From: Thiothrix sp.
GTDB lineage: Bacteria > Pseudomonadota > Gammaproteobacteria > Thiotrichales > Thiotrichaceae
Direction of reading: 5' to 3'
Length of the DNA stretch: 64,000 nt
Assembly (NCBI GenBank): GCA_008015155.1
Contig: SSFA01000009.1
Coordinates: forward strand, 62,001-126,000
Part shown: positions 9,478 through 17,440 of the stretch, in pieces
How the letters are laid out: every line of letters starts with the position of its first letter
Position numbering within the stretch: position 1 is the stretch's first letter
Program-made: the position numbers and the translations under genes
Notes under the pieces: generated by a model
What the model saw: the letters and a program-made list of their open reading frames with translations, nothing else
The model's database searches: none
What the model was told of the DNA's origin: nothing

Positions 9478-10597
9478 GGGTTTGCGCTAGCACACGCAAG
9501 CGACTTTCAAAATCAGCGTGCCCATGATAGCAGCCATAGAAAAAGCGTTTGCCCACATAACCCATACGCCCGTGCAAACAACGCCAATTATCAAAAATGA
9601 GCGCCATACCAGGGCGAAGTGGAATCTTTAGCCAATTGGCTTGATTGATGGCATGACGATTAAATTCTGCATAAGCTTTATAAAAAGCCTGCATACGTTC
9701 AGCCGCTAATAAAAACGGGGCGCGATCATAATTATTGAAAGATATTTGCGCCAATTGCCCATGCCGATCTAAACGAAATACAGGACGCTCGGCGTATAAA
9801 TGCACACCCGGCTCCAGATAATGCCCGGGCACACTAATTTCCGTGAGGATTTGATAGAGATCGGGTGTTTTTAGGCGCATGTGCTCAGCAATCGCAAAGC
9901 CATCGACCACTACACTTTCGCCGCCCTTCCCATCAAATTCCAGACAATTAAACATCTGTAAACCGGCTGCATCGTGATAATACGTGCCATCCGTATGGGG
10001 AGCTAAAAATTGCGTACTGTAGGCGGTATCACCGTGATCTTTTAATTCAGCGGACAAAGGCCAATAAATGCCGAAAATGGTCTGTTGCGCGGGAGCAATG
10101 CGCTCAGCTAAGGTTTGGGTGGCTGCTTCACTGGAAGGTACGTCTGTGACCACTGCAAACCCATAGCGCACAATCGCACTCAGCCATTGCCACACCGCCA
10201 TTTCGGACGCTATTAATTCGGTGTAGGCAAAGCTTGGATAGGGATCAGGCAAATTATCCGCAAGCCAATAATAGCGCCGATCGGCATCAGGTAAGGCTTC
10301 GGACTCAGGGGCTAAACCAGCTATTTGCTTCAAGCGTTGCAAGCTGATATGACTGGTGCTGCCATCTGACCATTGCAGTTGAAGTATTTCACCATGCCAC
10401 TGAACGGCATTAGCTTTTATATCGTGCGGCACTGCAAAGGTATCCACTTTACGCTGCAAGGTTGCTGCATCAAGACTGTCCTGATCTTCACCGTGATCAC
10501 GTAGCCAAAACCATGGATAAGTCACCGCTTGTTGGGATGACCATAGGAGGGTTAAGCCATCGTTATTGAGCTGAAATTCAGGGGGTACAGAATGCAT
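9434..10597 (-). CDS. Gamma-butyrobetaine hydroxylase-type dioxygenase with chimeric C-terminus
   Basis: An Fe(II)/2-oxoglutarate dioxygenase (387 aa) of the gamma-butyrobetaine/trimethyllysine hydroxylase family, which would make carnitine or a related hydroxylated betaine. The N-terminal domain is present (WLRDHG, without the zinc-binding cysteines of the mammalian enzyme). The catalytic domain has H201-x-D203 in APHTDGTYYHD and the distal H342 in CLHGRMGY. The start at 10597 is chosen because AAGGAG lies six bases upstream. The last 13-14 residues (HAGAALGAVMSGYR) are encoded by the duplicated block 9434-9477 read out of frame, so the native tail has been replaced. The catalytic core seems complete. 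Confidence 0.85.
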   Translation of the reverse strand: MHSVPPEFQLNNDGLTLLWSSQQAVTYPWFWLRDHGEDQDSLDAATLQRKVDTFAVPHDIKANAVQWHGEILQLQWSDGSTSHISLQRLKQIAGLAPESEALPDADRRYYWLADNLPDPYPSFAYTELIASEMAVWQWLSAIVRYGFAVVTDVPSSEAATQTLAERIAPAQQTIFGIYWPLSAELKDHGDTAYSTQFLAPHTDGTYYHDAAGLQMFNCLEFDGKGGESVVVDGFAIAEHMRLKTPDLYQILTEISVPGHYLEPGVHLYAERPVFRLDRHGQLAQISFNNYDRAPFLLAAERMQAFYKAYAEFNRHAINQANWLKIPLRPGMALIFDNWRCLHGRMGYVGKRFFYGCYHGHADFESRLRVLAQTHAGAALGAVMSGYR

Positions 10598-10610
10598 CGC
10601 CATCTCCTTA

Positions 10611-10626
10611 TTATACATTTGTATAA
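10611..10626. promoter_or_regulatory. Palindromic operator at the dioxygenase promoter
   Basis: TTATACATTTGTATAA is an inverted repeat with six-base arms, 14-29 bases upstream of the dioxygenase start. It overlaps the -10 element of the predicted promoter. A near-identical site (14 of 16) lies before the TetR-type gene at 13166, so this is the likely operator of that regulator. Confidence 0.65.
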
Positions 10627-10652
10627 TAAAACTGAAGTTCTCACAGCGTCAA
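10623..10652 (-). promoter_or_regulatory. Predicted sigma-70 promoter of the dioxygenase gene
   Basis: On the minus strand TTGACG (10647-10652) and TATTAT (10623-10628) are separated by 18 bases. The promoter gives the dioxygenase gene its own start in addition to read-through from the permease genes, and its -10 is covered by the palindrome at 10611-10626. Confidence 0.5.
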
Positions 10653-10665
10653 ATACTTCTTGCTG

Positions 10666-11454
10666 TTATACGCCCATCGATGGGACGCGCCGCTCATACC
10701 ATTTGAATAACAGTGTCAGCAACCCCGTCAAAATCATATAGATCGCCGCTAACAGGAGTAAGGGTTCATAGGTAATAAAGGTGTCTTGGCGGATGCGCGT
10801 GATCACTGCATATAGATCAATTACCGTCACCGTAGCGACTAAAGGAGTAGATTTGAGTTGCAGAATCACTTCACCCATTAAGGTGGGCAAGGCACGGCTA
10901 ATAGCGCGTGGTAGCCAAATACGCCGGAATAAAATAGTAGGACTCATGCCAAGCGCGCGCCCTGCTTCTAATTCGCCGCGTGGCACACCTGCAAAAGCAC
11001 CGCGCATAACCTCCCCTTCATAACCCGCAAATGAAAGTGTCAAGGCCAACACTGCATACGGCCAAGCTTGGCGTAAATACGGCCACATCCACGTATCCCG
11101 TAGTTCGGGAAACTGCGCCATCACCGAACCCAAGCCGTAATAAATCAGCCAAAGCTGCAACAGCAAGGGTGTACCACGAATCATGGTACAAAAACCCGCT
11201 GCTAAGCGCCCTAAATAACGCGGCCCTGTGACTTGCACTAAGCCTAAAGGGAGGGCTAATAAAAAGCCCAATATCACCGTGCTAAACAACATGGCAAGCG
11301 ACACCCACAAACCCTGCCACAGTTTGGGCAAGTATTTAGGTAGCCAATCCCAACGTAGCTCGGTGACGATGAAATAGAAAATAATAAGAAAAATCAGTGC
11401 TAGGATGATGCGATGCGTAGCGAAGGGATAAGGTGCAGCTTGGTATTTAATCAT
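10666..11454 (-). CDS. Amino-acid-type ABC transporter permease (HisM-like)
   Basis: A 262-residue inner-membrane permease of the polar amino acid uptake family. It has several hydrophobic segments and the family loop with a conserved Glu and Gly (FAGYEGEVMRGAFAGVPRGE followed by AGRALGMS). It overlaps the upstream permease gene by four bases (11451-11454). With that gene and the binding protein it forms a heterodimeric importer lacking a locally encoded ATPase. The neighbouring dioxygenase suggests a betaine such as gamma-butyrobetaine or trimethyllysine as substrate, which is inference. Confidence 0.88.
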   Translation of the reverse strand: MIKYQAAPYPFATHRIILALIFLIIFYFIVTELRWDWLPKYLPKLWQGLWVSLAMLFSTVILGFLLALPLGLVQVTGPRYLGRLAAGFCTMIRGTPLLLQLWLIYYGLGSVMAQFPELRDTWMWPYLRQAWPYAVLALTLSFAGYEGEVMRGAFAGVPRGELEAGRALGMSPTILFRRIWLPRAISRALPTLMGEVILQLKSTPLVATVTVIDLYAVITRIRQDTFITYEPLLLLAAIYMILTGLLTLLFKWYERRVPSMGV

Positions 11455-12173
11455 TGTGCGCGCCCGCGATTAGCCCAGCGTTCTAGCTTTTTAATCAGCC
11501 AGGTGGAGATCAAGGTGAGGCTTAAATACAAACAGCCTGCCGCTAAATAAAACAAGAAATAAGCTTTAGTAGCGCCTGCGGCTTGGCGGGTGACTTGGGT
11601 TAATTCACTAAAACCAACTACTGCCAATAAGGCAGTATCTTTGGTAACGACGAGCCATAAATTAGCTAAACCGGGCAAAGCAAACGGCAGCATGGCTGGC
11701 AGAATAATCCGGCGTAGAATGCACCATTTACCCATGCCAAAAGCGACAGCGGCTTCCAGCTGCCCACGTGGAATGGCTAAGATCGCACCGCGCAACACTT
11801 CGGTGGCATAAGCGCCTTGCACAATGCCAATTACCAACACACCAGCGACAAAGCCATTAATATCAATGGGTTCGTAGCCCCAATGTTTAAGAACCGTGTT
11901 CACTAAATCAGTGCCCGCAAAATACAGCATGAGAATCAGCACCAACTCAGGAACCGCGCGAATAGTGGTGGTATAAAGACCCCACAAATCGCGCGTCAGC
12001 TCGCCGCCAAAAAGCTTATTCCATGCGCCCCACAGACCAATTAATAAACCAACCGTATAAGCGCCTAAGGCAATCGTGATGGACGCAGCAAAGCCTTTGA
12101 GCAACACCCCACCCCAGCCCGGCGGATGCAAGCTGAGTAAGGACCAATTGGCTAAATCAGACAGCCATTGCAT
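11451..12173 (-). CDS. Amino-acid-type ABC transporter permease (HisQ-like)
   Basis: A 240-residue permease, the second membrane subunit of the importer. Hydrophobic segments alternate with the characteristic coupling loop (YATEVLRGAILAIPRGQLEA followed by AVAFGM). It lies 15 bases downstream of the binding-protein gene and overlaps the next permease by ATGA, so the three are one operon read from about 13160 leftwards. Confidence 0.88.
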   Translation of the reverse strand: MQWLSDLANWSLLSLHPPGWGGVLLKGFAASITIALGAYTVGLLIGLWGAWNKLFGGELTRDLWGLYTTTIRAVPELVLILMLYFAGTDLVNTVLKHWGYEPIDINGFVAGVLVIGIVQGAYATEVLRGAILAIPRGQLEAAVAFGMGKWCILRRIILPAMLPFALPGLANLWLVVTKDTALLAVVGFSELTQVTRQAAGATKAYFLFYLAAGCLYLSLTLISTWLIKKLERWANRGRAQ

Positions 12174-12188
12174 GAAGGCGCGTTAGGC

Positions 12189-12965
12189 TTAATTGCCGTA
12201 AATATCAAAATCAAAGTATTTTTTAGCCAGCTCACTGTAGCTGCCATTGTCGCGCATCGCTTTGATAGCAGCATTGATTTTGCCCTTTAGCTCAGTATCA
12301 GTTTTGCGTAAACCCACGCCAATCCCCGCTCCCAAAATCGCATCATCATTCGGCACAGCGCCATTACTTTGACAGCAATTTTTGCCAGTATCCGATTTCA
12401 GGAAACCATCCATCGCTAAAGCATCTGCTTGAGTAGCATCAATCCGCCCCGCGGCTAAATCGGCATTTACTTCATCTTGGGTTTGATATTCCTTAATCTC
12501 AGACACGACCTCGCCAAAATGCTTTTTCACATAATCTGCATGGGTCGTGCCACCCACGACGCCAATGATTTTACCTTTCATTCCTTCCGGTGTGGCGGGC
12601 ACTGCCATACCTTTAGCGCTGACTACCATGCCAGGGGTGTTGTAATATTTATCTGAGAAATCAATGACTTTTTTGCGCTCGTCAGTGATCGACATAGCGC
12701 CCATGATCATGTCGATTTTTCCCGACTCCAAAGCAGGGATCAGACCATCCCAAGCCGTCGGCGCGAGTTCGCATTCCAGTTTGGCTTCTTTGCATACCGC
12801 GTGAATCATATCAATTTCCCAGCCACTCCATTGACCACTGGCATCGGGTACGGCAAAAGGAGGATAAGGCTCTGGCGCAAAACCGACTTTTAAGCTAGCT
12901 GCCTGAGCGGTTTGAAAAATAAATAGCGCACTGGCAATTAAAAAATAACGCGATAGCGATTTCAT
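12189..12965 (-). CDS. Periplasmic binding protein, SBP family 3
   Basis: A 258-residue periplasmic solute-binding protein of the polar amino acid family. A Sec signal peptide (basic MKSLSRYF, hydrophobic core, cleavage near TAQAAS) precedes LKVGFAPEPYPPF, the standard start of the mature fold, and the family segment GWEIDMIHAVCKEA. The AWDGLIPALESGKIDMI block is also typical. It is the first gene of the importer operon. Family members usually bind basic or polar amino acids; a betaine is suggested by the dioxygenase context. Confidence 0.9.
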   Translation of the reverse strand: MKSLSRYFLIASALFIFQTAQAASLKVGFAPEPYPPFAVPDASGQWSGWEIDMIHAVCKEAKLECELAPTAWDGLIPALESGKIDMIMGAMSITDERKKVIDFSDKYYNTPGMVVSAKGMAVPATPEGMKGKIIGVVGGTTHADYVKKHFGEVVSEIKEYQTQDEVNADLAAGRIDATQADALAMDGFLKSDTGKNCCQSNGAVPNDDAILGAGIGVGLRKTDTELKGKINAAIKAMRDNGSYSELAKKYFDFDIYGN

Positions 12966-13165
12966 GGCTGACTCCCTTTAATTGAAGATAAGACGCTTGG
13001 AATGATGGAGCTAAGAAGCGAAAAATGCTTGAAGCACGGCAAGTTTAATTTAAACATGCGGGTAAAGGCTGTTGATCAGCGAGCAAGTAGGATGGGACTG
13101 TATGCAAACGCAAATTTCCTCCAAGCTATGATTGGGGCTAGTATGAGTACTAGTAGTAAAATTTA

Positions 13166-13181
13166 TTATACAGTTGTCTAA
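13166..13181. promoter_or_regulatory. Second copy of the TetR-type operator, between the importer operon and the regulator
   Basis: TTATACAGTTGTCTAA matches the site at 10611 at 14 of 16 positions. On the minus strand it overlaps a good -10 (TATAAT, complement of 13165-13170) of the importer operon, with TTGTGT 16 bases upstream as a possible -35. It lies 52 bases before the TetR-type gene, so one bound dimer could control both directions. Confidence 0.6.
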
Positions 13182-13232
13182 CAAGAACACAATGCCAAGT
13201 AATAGGCAATCATTAGCCCGATAAGGATTAGG

Positions 13233-13880
13233 ATGACTCAGCGTAGTTTTCGGCGTGCCAGTGGTGATGAGCGCAGCCAAGCCTTAATTAAAGCCACACT
13301 CGCCAGCATTGCAGAAGGTGGCTTACAAAACGCAACTGTGCGCGATATTGCTCAGCGTGCGGGGGTGACAGCCGGTTTAATTCGGCATTATTTCCCCAGC
13401 AAAGAAGCTTTGATTCAAGCGGCTTATCGCGCGCTGATGCAAGATTTAACCGATAATGTCATGGCGGCCTTAAGTGATGTGCCCAGCTTATCAGCGGGGC
13501 AACGTTTGCAACGGTTTATTGAGGCTAACTTCCAAGCCGCTGTCTTAGATAGCCAAATGCTGTCTTTGTGGGCAGCTTTTATTAGTGTTGTGCCTTCTGA
13601 TCCAGCGATGAAAGCGATTCACCAAGAACATTATTTGGCGTTTCGCGATAGTTTAGAACAGTTACTGACCGCGTTTTTCCAAGCGCAGGGCAAAGCGATT
13701 AAAGCCAGCGAAACCGAGCAAGCTGCGATTGCGATTAATGCCATTATTGACGGCTTATGGATTGAAGGCTGCTTGGCGCAACATCTGTTAAGCGCTGAAC
13801 GTTTAGCGGCCTTGGCGGTGCAATCTACTGAGGCTATCTTGGGGATGCGCTTGCAAGCTAATCATGAAGCAAACTGCTAA
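13233..13880 (+). CDS. TetR-family regulator, BetI-like
   Basis: A 215-residue TetR regulator. The N-terminal helix-turn-helix reads TVRDIAQRAGVTAGLIRHYF followed by PSKEAL, close to BetI, the choline-responsive repressor of glycine betaine genes. The C-terminal domain would bind the ligand. It is divergent from the ABC importer operon and belongs to the same 4.5 kb module as the dioxygenase. Two matching palindromes at 10611 and 13166 are its likely targets. The inducer is probably a trimethylammonium compound, by inference. Confidence 0.88.
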   Translation: MTQRSFRRASGDERSQALIKATLASIAEGGLQNATVRDIAQRAGVTAGLIRHYFPSKEALIQAAYRALMQDLTDNVMAALSDVPSLSAGQRLQRFIEANFQAAVLDSQMLSLWAAFISVVPSDPAMKAIHQEHYLAFRDSLEQLLTAFFQAQGKAIKASETEQAAIAINAIIDGLWIEGCLAQHLLSAERLAALAVQSTEAILGMRLQANHEANC

Positions 13881-14007
13881 AGCATGGCTCTGCATTAGCT
13901 ATTCTATAAAAATACACCAGCGCACCACCCGCGATTTTAACTCTTTGAGAACTTGTTCCTGTTTAAATACAAGTATTAACTATTCTGAGGACGCAGAAGA
14001 AGATTAT

Positions 14008-14175
14008 AGCTTTGGATGCTTAAGATGACAGCGAACTGAAGCGTCCGCTGCCACTGGTTGCTTGAGATTAGTAGGTTTCGATTCGCGCTTCTAAATACAG
14101 CAGTCGACTAATGAAAGCATACAGACCGATGCTACCGGTAGCCAGACATAACAGCGCCCAAGGTAGCACCTGCAT
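14008..14175. repeat. 168 bp direct repeat, right copy (overlaps the intact 131-aa gene)
   Basis: Partner of 9310-9477. This copy is continuous with the intact membrane-protein gene at 14068-14463, so it is the parental side, and the left copy is the fragment. The coding changes between the copies are mostly synonymous. Confidence 0.9.
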
Positions 14176-14463
14176 CTTGGCTTTACGCGCTCTAGGAATG
14201 ATAAAGGCGATGGCTGCCGAGACGCCAAGCAGCAGGTCATACCAAATTTGGTTGCCCCATAAATTACGCGTGTGCTCAGGCCAGAATCCCAGCGCGCCTT
14301 CAACTAGTACAGCTTGTAAGGAAAGTCCTAGGAATAGTAGTGACAAGGCGGCTGGCACCATCCACGTATTTTTGGAAAGTGGCTTATCAGTGATAGATAA
14401 ATAAATCACACTAGCAACCGCAGCGAGTCCTGCAATGAGTGGGAAAAGTTCAACTTGAGACAC
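14068..14463 (-). CDS. Hypothetical four-helix membrane protein
   Basis: A 131-residue protein made almost entirely of hydrophobic segments (near residues 5-24, 35-55, 72-90 and 98-120), ending in a short charged tail (EARIETY). A tryptophan- and charge-bearing loop (WPEHTRNLWGNQIWYD) joins helices two and three. I do not recognise the family. Its last 36 codons are duplicated at 9370-9477, at the other end of the dioxygenase/TetR module. Confidence 0.65.
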   Translation of the reverse strand: MSQVELFPLIAGLAAVASVIYLSITDKPLSKNTWMVPAALSLLFLGLSLQAVLVEGALGFWPEHTRNLWGNQIWYDLLLGVSAAIAFIIPRARKAKMQVLPWALLCLATGSIGLYAFISRLLYLEARIETY

Positions 14464-14546
14464 AGTATCCTCCCTGTGGGTGTTGTCATGCTTAACTGTT
14501 TATTAGCTAGAGTCTTACGTTTTAAAATGCGATTGTTTTTTGGTGG

Positions 14547-14822
14547 CTAACTTTGTGATGGCTCAGCGCAGTATAAAGCTAAGTTTTTATAAAATCTTAT
14601 AGCCTCTTCAAAACTTGTAAATAAAACAAGGTTTGTAACATCGATCCCTATTCTGTTGTTACCGAACTTGGCTGAATGCTGACCTCTTAGTGGAGTCTTG
14701 CAGGGTGCTATTTTGATGACAAGTCTTAATTGCGTATGAGTTGAAATTTGGATGATGTTATGATTTTTAAACCTTCTTTTGCCTAACATCTGATTAGACC
14801 GAATCTCGGTATAAACTACCAT
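14547..14822 (-). CDS. Small hypothetical protein (doubtful)
   Basis: A 91-codon frame with a plausible C-terminal segment (LVLFTSFEEAIRFYKNLAL) but an undistinguished, basic N-terminus. No Shine-Dalgarno site is evident and no family is recognised. It may be a gene remnant in the gap between the membrane protein and the cbbQ copy. Confidence 0.3.
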   Translation of the reverse strand: MVVYTEIRSNQMLGKRRFKNHNIIQISTHTQLRLVIKIAPCKTPLRGQHSAKFGNNRIGIDVTNLVLFTSFEEAIRFYKNLALYCAEPSQS

Positions 14823-14890
14823 TATAGAACTTGTTTAGTCTCGTTTTTTCTCAGAACTAATTAGCCTAGTTTCCTGTTGATACTGACAAT

Positions 14891-14980
14891 GATACGTGTC
14901 GGATGGAGCTTGTTAGCCCGATTAACGATAATACGGATATTCGGAATACCTTGCAGCAGGCGATTGAAAAGATATTTTCA
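14891..14980 (+). pseudogene. Partial copy of the cbbQ 3' end (copy B)
   Basis: Ninety bases align to the last codons of cbbQ. The frame still reads MELVSPINDNTDIRNTLQQA then EKIF, against MALVSPITDDVDIRSTLVHA then EVVF, but the stop has become TCA. It shares several differences with copy A at 5429 (ATACGGATATTCGG, CAGCA) that the real cbbQ lacks, so A and B are closer to each other. It is shorter and more decayed than copy A. Confidence 0.75.
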
Positions 14981-15082
14981 GGTATTCTTATTTCTTTGTT
15001 TTGATTAGAGATGCAGGCGTCTATCTCCTATACACTTTTTATGCTTTATTTAATAAAGATCACATATCTTTACCATGCATTT

Positions 15083-16081
15083 TTAATCACCAAATAAACT
15101 AAGTGATTGCTGTTTTTTCGACTTTCTTCTTTTATTTTCCTTTATTTCGCCAATAATTTTTTCTAAACTCTTTTTGGTTAAAGTAATAACATCACTATCT
15201 TCATTAATTAATTTTCTGTTTAAATCAAACATTGGATTATTAAAATCAATGCTTTCATTATAAATTACAGCACGAGGAATATTGTAATTTTTAGCATACC
15301 CCATCGCCAATCTAGCGCCGCTATCTAGTTTTTGGTCATGCATACCCCAAAAAACTGCTGATTCTTGTGAATAACTAGCTACTAAAATTATCGTATCGCA
15401 AAATAAAGCCTGTAATCTATCTCTTTCTTTATAGCGACTACTTAGCTCCATTTTAGATTTAAATTTTTCATAATACTCAGTTATCAGCAAACCACCTTGA
15501 TCTACAATTTCAGATGCTAAGCTCTTATTTCTTGCAGGTAAAATATCATTAAGTGGGCTTGGTAGAATTGCGATGGTTTTACCGAAAAGTAAAGCTTGCT
15601 GATGAGCGATACTATCACAACCAACAGCTAATCCACTTACTATCGTTATATCTTGCTTAGCAATTTCTTCGACTATCTTTTTTTCTCTACTTATGATTTC
15701 CTCATCTGGATTTAACAAACCTATAACTGTAATATTGATATTATCAATACTTAGCAAATCAATATGACCTTTATAAAAAATAAAGACAGGTCGATCACTT
15801 TCTTTTACAGTTCCCCTGTGTATTGGAAATTTTTTATCACCAATCGCCACTAAACCATCACAATGATCTTCAAAGCTACTTAACTTTTCTTTTATTTTAT
15901 TTTTTTCAAAATAGAAATGATCCATATCAATTAATTGATTTTGCTTAGTTTTGCTATTCAGTAAAGTAATAATTTCCTCAGTAGTTTCATTGCCTTTTAG
16001 ATTTTTTAAAATCCAAGAGTTACCAACACCCCTATAAGTTTTTACTGTTAGTATATTTAATGCATTATCGGTATATTTCAT
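15083..16081 (-). CDS. DprA/Smf-family protein in a nucleotide-linked operon
   Basis: A 332-residue protein with the DprA Rossmann fold (SLOG superfamily). Signature blocks are VSGLAVGCDSIAHQQAL, then AILPS and RNKSLASEIVDQGG, and RYKERDRLQALFCD near the end of the domain. Classic DprA loads RecA on incoming DNA, but here the gene is third in an AT-rich operon with a phosphoribosyltransferase and a HAD phosphatase, four bases overlapping the former. A role in sensing or using a modified nucleotide, perhaps in phage defence, is more likely than competence. The C-terminal winged helix of housekeeping DprA is not evident. Confidence 0.85.
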   Translation of the reverse strand: MKYTDNALNILTVKTYRGVGNSWILKNLKGNETTEEIITLLNSKTKQNQLIDMDHFYFEKNKIKEKLSSFEDHCDGLVAIGDKKFPIHRGTVKESDRPVFIFYKGHIDLLSIDNINITVIGLLNPDEEIISREKKIVEEIAKQDITIVSGLAVGCDSIAHQQALLFGKTIAILPSPLNDILPARNKSLASEIVDQGGLLITEYYEKFKSKMELSSRYKERDRLQALFCDTIILVASYSQESAVFWGMHDQKLDSGARLAMGYAKNYNIPRAVIYNESIDFNNPMFDLNRKLINEDSDVITLTKKSLEKIIGEIKENKRRKSKKQQSLSLFGD

Positions 16082-16689
16082 AAAGTTTTTCCTACAGCAT
16101 AAAAGATAATTGAATTTACACCATGATCAAGCAATGCTTGAATAGCATCTTCATCTATATTAACACCTCTTGTATAAATATCATCTATTAATAAAATATC
16201 CTTTCCTCTAACATCGTTAGATATATAGCAAGTATTCTTGGTTATGCCAGGATATGGCATATCACCATCACCTGCATACAGGGCACCACGTGTAGAATGA
16301 GCCAAATGGGTTGTTTTTGTATTCGTATGCCTTACTATATAATTTGAACCATCTTTAAAATTTAAATCCATAATAACCTCTTGAATAATCTTTTTAAATA
16401 ATAGCTGATTATTGCTATAAGTGTTCTCTGCCTTTGATCTTGGGATTATACAGATTGACAGCGCTCTATCGAAGTTAGATAGATCTTCTTTCAAAATATC
16501 ATATGTCTTATCTATAGCACTACGTAGTTTATTTATGTTTTCCTCTGAGTAATTGTCAAAAGTATTTTTAAGATCATTTAAATAATCTGGATTTCCTGTT
16601 TTTTTAAATCCAATGTAAGGAGTATGATAATATCCCTGAATATCAATTTCCAGATAATCTTCATTAGATAGTATTATAAAATTATACAT
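16078..16689 (-). CDS. Phosphoribosyltransferase-domain protein
   Basis: A 203-residue type I phosphoribosyltransferase-like protein. The PRPP-binding loop reads ILLIDDIYTRGVNIDEDAI near the C-terminus, with a preceding CIIPRS segment. The fold resembles ComF. It overlaps the HAD gene upstream by eight bases and the DprA gene downstream by four, so all three are one translationally coupled unit. The natural base or ribose substrate is unknown. Confidence 0.8.
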   Translation of the reverse strand: MYNFIILSNEDYLEIDIQGYYHTPYIGFKKTGNPDYLNDLKNTFDNYSEENINKLRSAIDKTYDILKEDLSNFDRALSICIIPRSKAENTYSNNQLLFKKIIQEVIMDLNFKDGSNYIVRHTNTKTTHLAHSTRGALYAGDGDMPYPGITKNTCYISNDVRGKDILLIDDIYTRGVNIDEDAIQALLDHGVNSIIFYAVGKTL

Positions 16690-17278
16690 AGACTTCTCCT
16701 TGATTTTGTATTTTTATTATATTTTTATCTGGAATACCAGATAATATTGCTTTTTTTATCTCATTATTATCATTCTCAAAAACTATAGCTAAATTAGGAT
16801 CAAGACTTAAATTATTTATAACATGTAGAAATTTATTGGTATTTGTGTAATCATCTTTGTAAAATCTATAATTAAAAAATTTTTTTATTTTATAATAATC
16901 CAAAACTAAATTTGCTCTATCTTTATGACTATTTGTAGCTAAAGCAGTTTTATTTTTTTGAGAGAACTTAATTTTAATATTTAAAATATAGCTATTAAGT
17001 GCAGACCTATCTAGATACTTGTAATAAATTTCATTTTTTATTTCGATGATCTTTTTATATTCTTGATTTGATAAATTATCTATAACAGAATAAAGATTTT
17101 CTCTTGTAAACCGTCCATCTTTACTATATAAGCAGGTTAAATCTAGATTTTTTACTATTTGAATGGCTTCTTTGTAGGAAAAGAAATTAACCTCATCCGT
17201 ATTAATTAATGTTCCATCTAAATCAAATATCAATAAATTCTCACTGCTAATTTTATTTTTGAGTATTTCTTCGGACAT
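16682..17278 (-). CDS. HAD-family phosphatase
   Basis: A 198-residue haloacid-dehalogenase-type hydrolase. Motif I is FDLDGTLINTDE, motif II is LATNSHKDRA and a late acidic motif is IVFENDNNEIKKA. The subfamily resembles phosphoglycolate- or nucleotidase-like HADs. It is the first gene of the HAD/phosphoribosyltransferase/DprA operon. Like its partners it is strikingly AT-rich, with A/T-ending codons, unlike cbbO beside it, which points to transfer from elsewhere. Confidence 0.85.
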   Translation of the reverse strand: MSEEILKNKISSENLLIFDLDGTLINTDEVNFFSYKEAIQIVKNLDLTCLYSKDGRFTRENLYSVIDNLSNQEYKKIIEIKNEIYYKYLDRSALNSYILNIKIKFSQKNKTALATNSHKDRANLVLDYYKIKKFFNYRFYKDDYTNTNKFLHVINNLSLDPNLAIVFENDNNEIKKAILSGIPDKNIIKIQNQGEVYV

Positions 17279-17440
17279 GCATCACTCTCGTTTCCTAATG
17301 TATAGGACGATGAATTGGATAGGGTTATATAGCTCGAAGCAATGAGCTGCTACCATGTCTATGGTTATATAGCTTTTTTGATTAAAACCCTTATAAAATT
17401 ATTTATTCTGAATTAACCAATAAAATTATTTAACCTTCAA

